A stretch of DNA of 64,000 bases from Atopostipes sp963558565 (lineage in GTDB: Bacteria; Bacillota; Bacilli; Lactobacillales; Carnobacteriaceae_A), in NCBI GenBank assembly GCA_963558565.1, contig CAUWGX010000001.1, forward strand, positions 186,001 through 250,000, read 5' to 3'. Under the pieces are notes generated by a model. It was not told where the DNA came from and did not search any database. It saw only the letters and a program-made list of their open reading frames with translations. Shown piece by piece: positions 41,900 to 51,138 of the stretch. Position 1 is the stretch's first letter; the number at the start of each line of letters is the position of its first letter. The position numbers and the translations under genes were made by a program.

Positions 41900-42793
41900 A
41901 TGAAGAATGAACATTTAAGAGATCCCCGCAAAGAATATTATACAGATAAGTTTCCTGATCAAGAACAAGATACTCCAGCAATACAAGACGATATGGACCC
42001 GAAACCTGACTGTGGAGAAGATTCTTATAAAGGACATGAACGTTTGAAAGGACGTAATGCTTTAATCACAGGTGGAGACTCTGGGATCGGCCGTGCCGCA
42101 GCGATTGCTTATGCTCGAGAAGGTGCGAATGTTGCGATTCAATTCTTCCCTGGTGAAGAACAAGATGCAAATGAAGTGAAAGAATATATTGAACAAGCTG
42201 GTCAAAAAGCATTACTTCTGCCGTATGACCTACGTGAAGATCGCGCAGCTACTGAGATTGTTGAAAAAACAGCTGAAGAATTCGGAGGATTAGATACTCT
42301 CGTATTGAACGCTGCCCAACAAATTTCACATCCTAATTTACAAGACTTACCAATGGAACAAGTCCATGATACATTTAAAGTAAATATTATTAGTATGTTT
42401 GAAACTGTAAAAGCAGCCGAAGAATATCTAGAACCCGGCAGTGCTATCGTCACTACAACCTCTGTTCAATCCTTTAACCCAAGTCAACCACTAATTGACT
42501 ACGCAGCTACAAAAGGTGCAATCAGTAACTTTACGGTCACACTCTCCAGTTACTTTGCGGACAAAGGAGTACGTGTGAACGGTGTAGCTCCCGGACCAAT
42601 TTGGACCCCGATTCAATTAGACAAAGGTCGCCTAGAAGGTGAATTACCAGAGTTTGGTCAAAATAGCCCACTCGGTCGTGCTGGTCAACCCGTTGAACTT
42701 GCGCCTGTCTATGTCCTTCTTGCTTCAGATGAAGGAAGCTACATTACAGGACAAATTTACGGCGTAACTGGCGGACAACCTATCGACCTATAA
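41900..42793 (+). CDS. SDR oxidoreductase of the YhdF/YdaD (general stress) type
   Basis: A 297-residue SDR with an N-terminal extension of about 45 residues (LRDPRKEYYTDKFPDQEQ, MDPKPDCGEDSYKG) typical of the general-stress/YghA group. It then has ITGGDSGIGRA, NAAQQ in place of NNAG, the catalytic Tyr (DYAATKGAI) and a closing ITGQIYGVTGG. TAGGAG is 9 bases before the ATG at 41900. Substrate unknown. It is divergent from sdpR, sharing about 130 bases of control region. Confidence 0.87.
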   Translation: MKNEHLRDPRKEYYTDKFPDQEQDTPAIQDDMDPKPDCGEDSYKGHERLKGRNALITGGDSGIGRAAAIAYAREGANVAIQFFPGEEQDANEVKEYIEQAGQKALLLPYDLREDRAATEIVEKTAEEFGGLDTLVLNAAQQISHPNLQDLPMEQVHDTFKVNIISMFETVKAAEEYLEPGSAIVTTTSVQSFNPSQPLIDYAATKGAISNFTVTLSSYFADKGVRVNGVAPGPIWTPIQLDKGRLEGELPEFGQNSPLGRAGQPVELAPVYVLLASDEGSYITGQIYGVTGGQPIDL

Positions 42794-42817
42794 AATATGT
42801 ATAAAATAAATACTTTG

Positions 42818-42850
42818 AAAGCTGGGCGTTTAATATGTCCAGCTTTTTTT
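42818..42850 (+). terminator. Terminator of the stress SDR gene
   Basis: An 8-bp stem (42818-42825 with 42839-42846) followed by seven T residues. Confidence 0.83.
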
Positions 42851-43000
42851 GTTGTTTTGATTTTTTAAAATGCGGAAATTTATTCGAAAAAAATAAACTT
42901 AATAAAAACATGTTCTATTAAACAGTTTAGCAATAAAATATAAACCTGTACACAGTAACTTAAAGCGCTTATATATATCGTTATTCATCCGAATATTAAA

Positions 43001-43037
43001 AAAAAGAGAAACCAGAATAATCGGCTTCTCACTTTTA
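43001..43037 (-). terminator. Probable terminator of the LysR gene
   Basis: A GAGAA/TTCTC stem with extra pairs (around 43006-43013 and 43023-43030). A run of T follows on the minus strand. Confidence 0.6.
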
Positions 43038-43047
43038 AAAATTATTT

Positions 43048-43926
43048 TTATTCAAGTATTTTTTTACTATGTTTAATAAATTCTTCTACAGTGGGTGATA
43101 ATATACGCTTCTTTTTCCATGCTAGCATACTGTCACTCTTAGACACAGACTCCAAGGGAATGAATTTTGTATTTTCAGTTTGGTATTTTAAACCAGCGGC
43201 CTCTGTAGACATTGCAATCCCTATTTTTCTTTCAACCAACAAAGCCATATTTGATAATAAATTATAGTGCCCTTTTATATTTAAATCTTCAATATCTTTG
43301 TTAAACCATTCGGAAATTTTTCGAATAACAGGTGCTCGACCTGAAATAAATAATGGTTCTTCTATTAAATCATTGGGTTGGAGGCTATTTAAATGAGCTA
43401 AATAATGGTCTTTATGAATTAATACCCCCCATGATTCTGGTTTTTTTAAAGGAATTGTATTATATTTTTTTACATTTATCGGTTCGATAAGTATTCCAAT
43501 ATGTATAAGGCCTTTATCAATCCGATCAGATATATCATCTCCGGTACCTGTAAATATATCATAAGTTACTTCCGAATGTTTTCTCTGAAAAGATTCGACA
43601 AGTTGACTAAATATAGTTGACCCCGTACCTTCAATAATACCAAAAGATACATGGCCATTAAAAAGTAAATTTTGATGATTTTCAAACTCTCTTTCTGTTT
43701 GAGTAACAATTTGTAGAATTTCTTGAGCACGATCTTTTAATAACATCCCTGAATCTGTAAGCTCCATATTATTATCTCGATCAAATAATACTGCCCCTAG
43801 CCTATTTTCAAATGTTTTAATTTGTCGACTTAAAGTTGGCTGAGTGATATGAAGTACATTAGCTGCTTTTGAGATACTCCCCTCTTGAGCCACTGCTAAA
43901 AAGTATTTTAATAATCGAATTTCCAC
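43048..43926 (-). CDS. LysR-family transcriptional regulator
   Basis: A 292-residue regulator with an N-terminal helix-turn-helix (FLAVAQEGSISKAANVLHIT, QPTLSRQIKTFENRLG) and a periplasmic-binding-like effector domain. It lies directly after the GH1 gene at 44014 on the same strand, with a terminator between them, so it may not belong to that operon. Target and effector unknown. Confidence 0.87.
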   Translation of the reverse strand: MEIRLLKYFLAVAQEGSISKAANVLHITQPTLSRQIKTFENRLGAVLFDRDNNMELTDSGMLLKDRAQEILQIVTQTEREFENHQNLLFNGHVSFGIIEGTGSTIFSQLVESFQRKHSEVTYDIFTGTGDDISDRIDKGLIHIGILIEPINVKKYNTIPLKKPESWGVLIHKDHYLAHLNSLQPNDLIEEPLFISGRAPVIRKISEWFNKDIEDLNIKGHYNLLSNMALLVERKIGIAMSTEAAGLKYQTENTKFIPLESVSKSDSMLAWKKKRILSPTVEEFIKHSKKILE

Positions 43927-43959
43927 TTCCTCACCTCATCTCTAGAATTTCTTTTATCA

Positions 43960-44001
43960 TAACATAAAAGCTAGTTTCAGTCGGAAGGACAAAACTAGCT
44001 T
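43960..44001 (-). terminator. Terminator of the first beta-glucoside operon
   Basis: A perfect 10-bp stem (43968-43977 with 43992-44001) after the GH1 stop codon; the T-run on the minus strand is weak. Confidence 0.65.
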
Positions 44002-44013
44002 CTAATTATTATT

Positions 44014-45435
44014 TTAATATTCTAAATCTTCACCATTTGACTCAATTACTTTTTTATACCAATCAAAAGATTTTTTCTTTGTTCTTTTGTAAGTGCCATT
44101 CCCAGCATCATCCCGATCAACGTGAATGAATCCGTAACGTTTACTCATTTGACCAGTACTGGCACTTATTAAATCAATAACTCCCCAAGTTGTGTATCCT
44201 ATTAAATCAACGCCATCTATCTCAATTGCATCTTTGAACGCTTCAATATGTTGTTTAACATAATCAATTCGGTAATCATCTTCAACATAGCCATTTTCAT
44301 CTGGCTTGTCCTTCGCTCCTAGACCATTTTCAACAATAAACAATGGTTTTTGATAGCGGTCATATAAACGATTTAAAGAACTGCGTAAACCAAGAGGATC
44401 GATTTGCCAGCCCCATTCTGACGATTCCAAATATGGGTTTTTAAGTGATGGGATTAGATTTCCAGAAGTCTCTTTATTGTTTTCTGGTATTCCACTTACT
44501 GTTCGTGATGAATAATATGAAAAAGATACGAAATCAACTGTATTTTTTAAAATTTCTTCGTCTTCTTTTTCCATATTTATCGTGATATTCTCTTTTTCAA
44601 ATTTTTTATTAGCAAAATTTGGATAATAACCTTTCGCTTGGACATCAATAAAGAAATATTCTTCATTGTCTCTTTTTACAGATTCTAAATAATCTTTTGG
44701 ATGCGCACTATATGGATAATGTACTCCACCTGCAAGCATGCAGCCAATTTGAATGTCTGTATTCAATTCATGGGCAAATTCTACCACTTTTGCGCTGGCA
44801 ACGAGCTGGTTATGTGCTGCTTGATAAACTAACTGCTTTCTATCATCTGATTCATCAAATACGAGGCCACCGCCCACAAATGGTTGGTGTAATAGGACAT
44901 TAATTTCATTAAATGTGATCCAATATTTTACATAGTCCTGGTAGTAAGAAATAATGGTTTTAGCATAATTATAGTAGTGTTCAACCATTTGACGATCACG
45001 CCAGCCACCAATTTCTTTAATTAAATTTACAGGTACATCAAAATGAGCGATAGTTACTAAAGGTTCAATATTATGCTCTTTTAACTTCTCAAAGACTTTT
45101 TCGTAAAAATCAAGTCCAGCTTGATTTGGTTTTTCATCGTTTCCATTTGGGAAAATTCTTGTCCATGAAATAGACATTCGAAAGACTTGAAAACCCATTT
45201 CAGCAAAAAGTTCGATATCATCTAAATATCTATGGTACATATCAATTGCATCTTTTGATGGATAGAAATACTCATCTTTCCACTCAAGCATTTCCATCTC
45301 TCCTGTGGCAACTTTTTGTCGATCCTCACCATATGGCAACATGTCAATATTTGACAAACCTCGGCCATCTTCTAAAACAGCACCTTCAACTTGGTTAGCA
45401 GCTGTGGCTCCTCCCCATAAAAAATCTTTCCTCAA
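44014..45435 (-). CDS. GH1 6-phospho-beta-glucosidase
   Basis: A 473-residue intracellular glycosidase that splits phosphorylated beta-glucosides brought in by the PTS. GH1 marks are the opening RKDFLWGGATAANQVEGA, the acid/base Glu in YWITFNEIN and the nucleophile Glu in LFIVENGLGAKD, with the C-terminal KKSFDWYKKVI. It follows the PTS gene after 15 bases. It is about half-identical by eye to the two other GH1 proteins here. Confidence 0.92.
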   Translation of the reverse strand: MRKDFLWGGATAANQVEGAVLEDGRGLSNIDMLPYGEDRQKVATGEMEMLEWKDEYFYPSKDAIDMYHRYLDDIELFAEMGFQVFRMSISWTRIFPNGNDEKPNQAGLDFYEKVFEKLKEHNIEPLVTIAHFDVPVNLIKEIGGWRDRQMVEHYYNYAKTIISYYQDYVKYWITFNEINVLLHQPFVGGGLVFDESDDRKQLVYQAAHNQLVASAKVVEFAHELNTDIQIGCMLAGGVHYPYSAHPKDYLESVKRDNEEYFFIDVQAKGYYPNFANKKFEKENITINMEKEDEEILKNTVDFVSFSYYSSRTVSGIPENNKETSGNLIPSLKNPYLESSEWGWQIDPLGLRSSLNRLYDRYQKPLFIVENGLGAKDKPDENGYVEDDYRIDYVKQHIEAFKDAIEIDGVDLIGYTTWGVIDLISASTGQMSKRYGFIHVDRDDAGNGTYKRTKKKSFDWYKKVIESNGEDLEY

Positions 45436-45450
45436 AACATAACATCCTCT

Positions 45451-47331
45451 CTAAGTTGTAATATCCAAGACTGTTGCATGATTATTTACTAATTGATCAT
45501 TATTTGTAGACATAATACTTTCAAATTGATCAGTATTTGTAACAACAATAATTACATCTGTTTCATAACCTGCTTCCTTAATCTTATCTGGCTCAAACTT
45601 GACTAATAACTCACCTTGTTCTACTTCTTGATCTTGATTGACAAATGCTTCGAAAAATTGTCCATCTAATTCAACCGTATCAATTCCAATATGAATTAAT
45701 AATTCAACACCTGTTTCACTTTTCAGTCCAATCGCATGATTTGTTGGGAAAAGTGAGACGATTTCACCATTGAATGGTGCATAAACTTTCCCATCAGTTG
45801 GCTTTATCGCCATACCTTTGCCAAGTGCTTCTGAAGAGAATACTTCATCATTTACTTCGGATAACAGAATCGCCTCTCCTTCGACAGGACTGTAGACTTC
45901 TGTATTATCTAAAGTAACTATCACGGGCTCTTCTTCCATAACAGCCGGTTCTTCCGCGTCACCTTTTTCGTATCTTTTACTTAAGATATAGCTCAGAACA
46001 CCAGTAACGACAATAGTAATAGCGCCAGCGATTGAAATATTGATTAGGTTGCTGAAATCTTCACCTATATAGAGTACAACTGCTGGAATACCAGAAACAC
46101 CTGTAGCATATCGAACAGTATTTGTAATGCCAGCATAAAAACCACCAATACCTCCACCAATCATTGCTGCTACTAGTGGGTACTTTTTAGGTAGCGCAAC
46201 AGCGTATAAAGCAGGCTCAGTAATTCCCATAAATGCAGTAATTCCATTCGCATAGCTTAATTGTTTGTTGTCATTTCTTTTACTACCAAGAGCTGTTCCA
46301 AACATTGCTGCTCCCATCGCAACATTCGATACCATAGCTCCAGGTCCAAATATTCCTTCAGAACCAGTAGAAGCAAGTTGAACAATTCCAACAGGTGCTA
46401 CAGCATGATGTAAACCAAACATAACCATAATTGGTAATAAGCCACCAATAAGAGTTGGAGGTAACCAGCTTGCTTCGTTCCCTAGCCATTCAAACCCATC
46501 CGCTAAAAGTTCCCCAGTGTAGAATCCTAATGGGCCAATGGCTACTAAAGCAATCACACTAGTAAATAATAGCGTAAGCATCGGAACGACAACGATTTTA
46601 ACTGTTTCTGGAGTGATTTTTCTAGCAAAATTTTCAATATATTTTTGAGTAATTACAATCAATATAATCGGAATTACAGAGGATGCATAAGAAAATAATC
46701 CTACTGGTAAACCAAATAAGGTTATGGGACTTCCATCTGCCACTAAAGAACCAAAGTCTGGGTGTAATAAAACTCCTCCCATTACTGCAGCTAAATAAGG
46801 ATTGGCTTTTACTTTATTTGCAGTAGAAAACGCCAATAAAATAGGTAAAAAGTAAAAGAGCGAATCTGAAACAAAATTCACAATATAATATGTTTGTGAT
46901 TCTGCAGAAATTAGATTAAAAGTTGTTAAAATCGCTAATAGCGCTTTTAACATTCCAGCTCCAGACAAAGGAGTAATGATTGGAGAAAATACTCCTGTTA
47001 AAAAGTTTACTAGCTTATCAAAAATTCCTGAATCATCATCTTTAGAATTCTCTATTTTATTATCATCAGGTGTATCGTTATCAGGTAATAACTTTGTTAC
47101 TTCTGAGAATACTTCACCAAGATTTCCACCTATAATTACTTGTAACTGTCCACCTCTTCTAACGGTTCCAGCTACTCCCTCTAATTCCTTAATTTCTTCA
47201 TCTTTAACTTTATCAAAATCATTGACCTCAAATCTTAACCGCGTTGCACAATGGTGAGCTCTATTAATATTTTCAGAACCACCTATATTGTCAATTATAT
47301 TTTTAGCTAATTTTTCATAATTTTTAGCCAT
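45451..47331 (-). CDS. PTS beta-glucoside-specific EIIBCA permease
   Basis: A protein of about 626 residues that takes up and phosphorylates beta-glucosides. Order: EIIB (phospho-Cys28 in AHHCATRLRF), EIIC with about ten membrane segments (MFGLHHAVAPVGI; GITEPALYAVALP) and EIIA (phospho-His in LLIHIGIDTVEL). GGAGGAAAAAA precedes the ATG at 47331; the frame opens eight codons earlier. Sugar choice within the beta-glucoside group is not certain. Confidence 0.92.
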   Translation of the reverse strand: MAKNYEKLAKNIIDNIGGSENINRAHHCATRLRFEVNDFDKVKDEEIKELEGVAGTVRRGGQLQVIIGGNLGEVFSEVTKLLPDNDTPDDNKIENSKDDDSGIFDKLVNFLTGVFSPIITPLSGAGMLKALLAILTTFNLISAESQTYYIVNFVSDSLFYFLPILLAFSTANKVKANPYLAAVMGGVLLHPDFGSLVADGSPITLFGLPVGLFSYASSVIPIILIVITQKYIENFARKITPETVKIVVVPMLTLLFTSVIALVAIGPLGFYTGELLADGFEWLGNEASWLPPTLIGGLLPIMVMFGLHHAVAPVGIVQLASTGSEGIFGPGAMVSNVAMGAAMFGTALGSKRNDNKQLSYANGITAFMGITEPALYAVALPKKYPLVAAMIGGGIGGFYAGITNTVRYATGVSGIPAVVLYIGEDFSNLINISIAGAITIVVTGVLSYILSKRYEKGDAEEPAVMEEEPVIVTLDNTEVYSPVEGEAILLSEVNDEVFSSEALGKGMAIKPTDGKVYAPFNGEIVSLFPTNHAIGLKSETGVELLIHIGIDTVELDGQFFEAFVNQDQEVEQGELLVKFEPDKIKEAGYETDVIIVVTNTDQFESIMSTNNDQLVNNHATVLDITT

Positions 47332-47404
47332 TTTTTTCCTCCATTTAAGTTCCATTATTTCTGATTCTCATTCGATGCGCAGTCGTAATGATTTTTACAT
47401 ATTT

Positions 47405-47433
47405 AATCTATCGCCTTATACTCGCTATGTCAA
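47405..47433 (-). promoter_or_regulatory. Promoter of the first beta-glucoside operon
   Basis: TTGACA (47428-47433) and TAGATT (47405-47410) on the minus strand, spacer 17 bp. Confidence 0.75.
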
Positions 47434-47441
47434 CGCTTTCT
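47428..47441 (-). promoter_or_regulatory. cre site overlapping the -35 box
   Basis: AGAAAGCGTTGACA (minus strand) matches 13 of 14 positions of the CcpA consensus and covers the -35 element, so CcpA should block the promoter. Confidence 0.75.
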
Positions 47442-47449
47442 ATACATGT

Positions 47450-47463
47450 TGAAATGGGTTTCA
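47450..47463. promoter_or_regulatory. Candidate RpiR operator
   Basis: TGAAATGGGTTTCA is an inverted repeat (5-bp arms, 4-base centre) upstream of the -35 box. A related TGAAATTTATTGAAA lies nearby at about 47490-47505. The RpiR gene ends at 47517, so it is a natural candidate for binding. Confidence 0.45.
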
Positions 47464-47516
47464 CAATTCTTTTGGAATCGTTCGATTTGATGAAATTTAT
47501 TGAAACAAATTACAAT

Positions 47517-48401
47517 TTATGGGTCGATATAATTACTTTGTCTACTGTTCTTTTCTAAGAGATAACTATTATTAATTTTGCGAGTTTTATTTTTCTCATA
47601 ATGAAATGAGAACAATTTCGAATAAAGTATATTTAATATCGTTAAAATCGATTGTTCGGACGAATAATTAGAAATTTTATTTGTTAATCTTTCTATACCA
47701 CCAATTCTTAACGAGACAGATGCATTTCTACTTAAATAATTTTCTCCTCGGCTAGTAATCGCAATGATTGGAACATCGTTATCTGTTAAATATTTTATGT
47801 TTCTAAGAGGATCAGAGTTCTCATTATCACCAGAATATGAAATAAAAATCACACAATCCTTCTTTGTGTAATTCAAAGCGATAATTCCAGATTCTCCTCT
47901 TTGGTAAACATAAGCATTTTTATTAATAGCGAGAAGTTTACGTTTAAATATTTCTCCATAATATGAGTTAGGGACATTTCCTATAATTGCAATCCGATCT
48001 GAATTTAGTAATATTTTTGCGGCTTTTTCTACAACATTAATTTCTAAATTTGAAATGGTTTCTTGTATACTTTGAATTTGTAAGGAAGAAATATTTTTAA
48101 TAATTGTTGTGGTATTATCGCCTTGATCAAATGGAAAATCAGGATTAATATAATTTTCACTATTTGATAAATTATCAACTGTTTCATGAATATATTCATG
48201 TATAAATTCTTTCCATCCTGAAAAGTTTAATTGTTGAGCAAATCGAACTAAAGAAGCCTTTGAAGTATATGTTTTTTCCGCTATTTCTGCCATTGTATAT
48301 TCATGGATTTTAGCACGGTTGTTCAACAAAAATTCTCCAATAGATCTCCTACTATCGTTATGAATAATTGACATCTCTTCAATTTTTTTAAATAAATCCA
48401 T
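47517..48401 (-). CDS. RpiR/MurR-family regulator
   Basis: A 294-residue sugar-phosphate-sensing regulator. Residues about 1-80 form the helix-turn-helix (IHEYTMAEIAEKTYTSKASL, VRFAQQLNFSGWKEF). Residues about 110-250 form a SIS domain (DRIAIIGNVPNSYYGEIF; DCVIFISYSGDNEN). It stands between the MFS and PTS genes, all on the same strand. Control of the PTS-GH1 operon is likely, but inferred from position. Confidence 0.87.
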   Translation of the reverse strand: MDLFKKIEEMSIIHNDSRRSIGEFLLNNRAKIHEYTMAEIAEKTYTSKASLVRFAQQLNFSGWKEFIHEYIHETVDNLSNSENYINPDFPFDQGDNTTTIIKNISSLQIQSIQETISNLEINVVEKAAKILLNSDRIAIIGNVPNSYYGEIFKRKLLAINKNAYVYQRGESGIIALNYTKKDCVIFISYSGDNENSDPLRNIKYLTDNDVPIIAITSRGENYLSRNASVSLRIGGIERLTNKISNYSSEQSILTILNILYSKLFSFHYEKNKTRKINNSYLLEKNSRQSNYIDP

Positions 48402-48433
48402 AGTCAGCCTCTTTCTTTTACTTTTTCCATTAA

Positions 48434-48447
48434 TGAAAACGCTTTTA
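48434..48447 (+). promoter_or_regulatory. cre site upstream of the RpiR gene
   Basis: TGAAAACGCTTTTA matches 13 of 14 positions of the consensus, 33 bases before the start codon. Confidence 0.65.
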
Positions 48448-48463
48448 ATTAGTTCCTATAAAA

Positions 48464-48480
48464 TTTACTTACTAAGTAAA
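48464..48480. promoter_or_regulatory. Palindrome TTTACTTA-C-TAAGTAAA
   Basis: A perfect palindrome with 8-bp arms around one base, between the MFS and RpiR genes. It shares the half-site TTACTTA/TAAGTAA with another palindrome 45 bases away. Confidence 0.55.
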
Positions 48481-48508
48481 GGACAAATTTTAAAAATATT
48501 TTGCCCTG

Positions 48509-48525
48509 TTACTTATTGTAAGTAA
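48509..48525. promoter_or_regulatory. Palindrome TTACTTA/TAAGTAA
   Basis: TTACTTATTGTAAGTAA: 6-bp perfect arms, the same half-site as the palindrome at 48464-48480. It has no T-run, so it is a poor terminator. The pair looks more like operators or a hairpin behind the MFS gene. Confidence 0.5.
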
Positions 48526-48534
48526 TTTACATTT

Positions 48535-49782
48535 CTATGATAATTCTCTTTTTGGTACAGAATATTTATAAGCAATATATAACATACCTAAGTTTATAAT
48601 TTGGAAAGCGACAGCAATTAAAAACGCTGAACTATAACTTCCAGTAAAATCAAAAATATACCCGACCAATGTATTCGATAAAGCGGATCCTACACTTGAG
48701 GTAAAGGTTAGGATGGGGAATACCCTTTCTGATAATTTTCTACCAAAGAATTGATTAGATAATAACGGTAGAGCAACAGACCCTACACTAAATACCGATC
48801 CGAATAGAAATGCTGCGAAGATTGTCACATAATGCGCTTCAGTAGTTATTAAAATAAGTAATCCAATGACATTCAAACCATTCATAAATAATGTTGATTT
48901 AATTGCGCCAAAGCGATCACTTAATGGACCAATAACTAGTTTGAAGAAAATATTTCCCAACATAACCGCAGACAACATATAGCCGCTTAATTGTAGTGAC
49001 ATCCCAATGGATTCTCCATAGCTAGAAAAGTGCTGATTCATGCCAAGAATATTTGTGTGCAGCAGTGAAAATACAATCATAGCTACAAAACTAGCCATAG
49101 CTGTTTTAATGGTCACATTATTATCTGTTAATATTTCGCCTTTTAATGAAGTTTCTTTAGATTCCTTAGCGCCATAAGCAACTAAACCATTCTCTTCAGG
49201 ATTTAAACTATATGGGTAAAAAATAGCTGGTAAAGCCAATATAACAATGGTAGCTCCCATTGCGATAAATCCCAATCGCCAACCCAAACTAGCAATAACA
49301 GAAGAAAATATTGGGGCAAAAATCATTCCAATTAGACCACTGAAACCGGATGCAATACTCATAGCAAAGCCATTTTTTTCAACAAACCAATTATTGATAA
49401 GCATAGCCATCGGAACCATCCCAAAGAATGCTCCACCAGCTCCCCGGATTGCACCTAGAATATAGAAAACAATTAAATTTTCTGTAAAAGCCATTCCAGC
49501 AGTTCCGATAAAAGATAAGATTACTCCAACAGTCAATGAAGGCTTCCAACCAAATCGATGAATAATATTAGGTACTGCTAAGGAAACTAAACCAACTGTC
49601 AGCGCAGTAATGGTTTGGTGCAGTGCAAAACTTCCCCTTAAAATACCTAGACTTTCTGACACCGGTGAATAAAAAACACCAATAACATTATTTATAATGC
49701 CCGCATGCGCTGCGAACATAAAAGAAACAACCACAAGAATTATCCAATGCTTTTTATTTTTAGACTTTGAAGTGTAGTTAAT
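48535..49782 (-). CDS. MFS transporter (OFA-like)
   Basis: A protein of about 400-415 residues with twelve predicted membrane helices. Family segments are AIRGAGGAFFGMVPMAMLINNWF and ERVFPILTFTSSVGSAL. The first GTG in the open frame (49734) is inside helix 1 and has no ribosome site. A perfect AGGAGG lies at 49791-49796, and 8 bases after it is an in-frame ATT (49780-49782). Starting there gives INYTSKSKNKKHWIILV, a natural N-terminus for helix 1. So the gene seems to use ATT or to have lost its ATG. Substrate unknown. Confidence 0.78.
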   Translation of the reverse strand: MNYTSKSKNKKHWIILVVVSFMFAAHAGIINNVIGVFYSPVSESLGILRGSFALHQTITALTVGLVSLAVPNIIHRFGWKPSLTVGVILSFIGTAGMAFTENLIVFYILGAIRGAGGAFFGMVPMAMLINNWFVEKNGFAMSIASGFSGLIGMIFAPIFSSVIASLGWRLGFIAMGATIVILALPAIFYPYSLNPEENGLVAYGAKESKETSLKGEILTDNNVTIKTAMASFVAMIVFSLLHTNILGMNQHFSSYGESIGMSLQLSGYMLSAVMLGNIFFKLVIGPLSDRFGAIKSTLFMNGLNVIGLLILITTEAHYVTIFAAFLFGSVFSVGSVALPLLSNQFFGRKLSERVFPILTFTSSVGSALSNTLVGYIFDFTGSYSSAFLIAVAFQIINLGMLYIAYKYSVPKRELS

Positions 49783-50408
49783 AAATAAAACCTCCTATAT
49801 ATGTAGATTTATTTCCATTTAATAGTATAGCAATACTGTCGGTTTATTCATATTACTTATATGGAATAGAACACTATACTCTTCAGGCATAGTCTATGTA
49901 TAATTTCTCCTTATAAAATGCAAAAAACTCTAGAGGCTTTGATATGCGGCTTATCAAGAATACTGAACATATAATAATTTAAAAGATGATCCCCGTTCCA
50001 ATCCTTGTTAGAGTATGTTTATGAGAATTTTTTTGAAGTATTACCTAATATTCAAAACTTCCATATAGATGTTCCCTGATAACTGTAAAGTTATAGAATA
50101 TTTTATTATTTTTTAATTCTATCTGACCAGGGGTAGCATGTCTTTTTTTAGACTCAATCATTCATTTTTAAAAATCTATTCTGTGATTCAATTTTTAAAA
50201 CCCTATTTGGCTCAAAGGATAATTAAAAATATACTCCATTGTTACTATTTGACTTTATGTTTACTGTATGTTGTGCCTTTTATTGAGGATGGTACATTTG
50301 ACATCCTAACCATTCTGTTAATTCTTTTTTCTTGATTTTATAAAGAAAAAAGTGTTAGTTCTAGAGAAAATATTAATAATTTATACTTATTTTGCTTGAA
50401 GTGTACAA
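49783..50408. other. Gene-poor region with probable decayed sequence
   Basis: About 620 AT-rich bases. An extended -10 promoter candidate for the MFS gene (TGCTATACT, minus strand) lies near 49828-49840. A 65-codon plus-strand ORF (50138-50335, opening MSFFRLNHSF) has an AGGGG site but no recognisable family. Pieces such as EYVYENFFEVLPNIQNF (plus strand, about 50008-50060) may be debris of the AraC-type gene that follows. Confidence 0.4.
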
Positions 50409-50706
50409 TTCAAGTTATATCTTGAGAAGAGTTATAGAAACGATTTGACTTTGAAGTAGATTGCAGAAGAATTTTATATAAGTCCAACAACTATTCCGTG
50501 TATTTTCCAGAAACAATTAGAAGATCCTTCAATTAGTTACCTCATCCAGTACTGCATGAAAAAAGCTGAAGTGAAGATCAATTGCAGCAAAGATGTCAAT
50601 GTGACGCAAGTTGTGAATTTAATTGGTATGAGGAATTTGATTCTTTAATAAGTTGTTTAAAAAGTATTACAGAAGTCCGCCAACGAAATATTTGGGAAAA
50701 GAATAG
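50409..50706 (+). pseudogene. AraC-family regulator, decayed C-terminal DNA-binding domain
   Basis: One frame reads FKLYLEKSYRNDLTLK, a TAG stop (50457-50459), then IAEEFYISPTTIPCIFQKQL, ending QVVNLIGMRN and a stop at 50646. A shifted frame continues from 50641 with FFNKLFKKYYRSPPTKYLGK. Together these are the two helix-turn-helix units of an AraC regulator, interrupted by one nonsense codon and one frameshift. The sensor half is not recognisable. Confidence 0.75.
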
Positions 50707-50749
50707 TGTCTTTAACTCTATTGGTAAAAAACTGAAATTATTTTATTAC

Positions 50750-50789
50750 AAGCAAAAAAGCTAGTCACATCTGATTGATGGAGCTAGCC
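50750..50789 (-). terminator. Terminator after the cupin pseudogene
   Basis: An inverted repeat GCTAG/CTAGC with extra pairs (about 50758-50764 and 50783-50789), followed on the minus strand by TTTTTTGC. Confidence 0.6.
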
Positions 50790-50808
50790 TTTCTGAAATT
50801 TATTAGTT

Positions 50809-51106
50809 TTAGAGTTTTAAGTACCCTTCATCTGATATTTCTTCTAATCATTCAGGTGCCTCCGAAGAGGTTGAAATGTGTGAGAACCAACTATTTTTTG
50901 AAGCTCCATGCCAATTTTTGACTCAATCATGAGTAACAATAACATCGCCTAGTGTTAAAAATCGAGCGGTTTTTCCATCTTCTTGATACCATCCTTCACC
51001 ACCAGTCACTAATAATACTTGATAACCATCTCGATGAATATGCCAAATATTTCGAGCACCTGACTCAAATGTTACATTTCCAACATCTATATCAATTTCT
51101 GATTAT
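50809..51106 (-). pseudogene. Cupin-domain protein fragment with two in-frame stops
   Basis: One frame on the minus strand encodes VGNVTFESGARNIWHIHRDG, then QVLLVTGGEGWYQEDG and LGDVIVTHD, a TGA, VKNWHGASKNSWFSHIS, EAPE, a TGA, and LEEISDEGYLKL. This matches the C-terminal cupin of carboxymuconolactone-decarboxylase-like/cupin proteins, with metal-ligand HIH kept. The N-terminal part is missing. It lies right after the GH1 operon. Confidence 0.78.
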
Positions 51107-51138
51107 ATTTTTAAACATGCAAACAGTTTTTCGGAAAA

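Noticed and set aside
50138..50335. 65-codon ORF as a gene
   Set aside because: Hydrophobic, AT-rich and without a recognisable family or neighbours; it may be debris.
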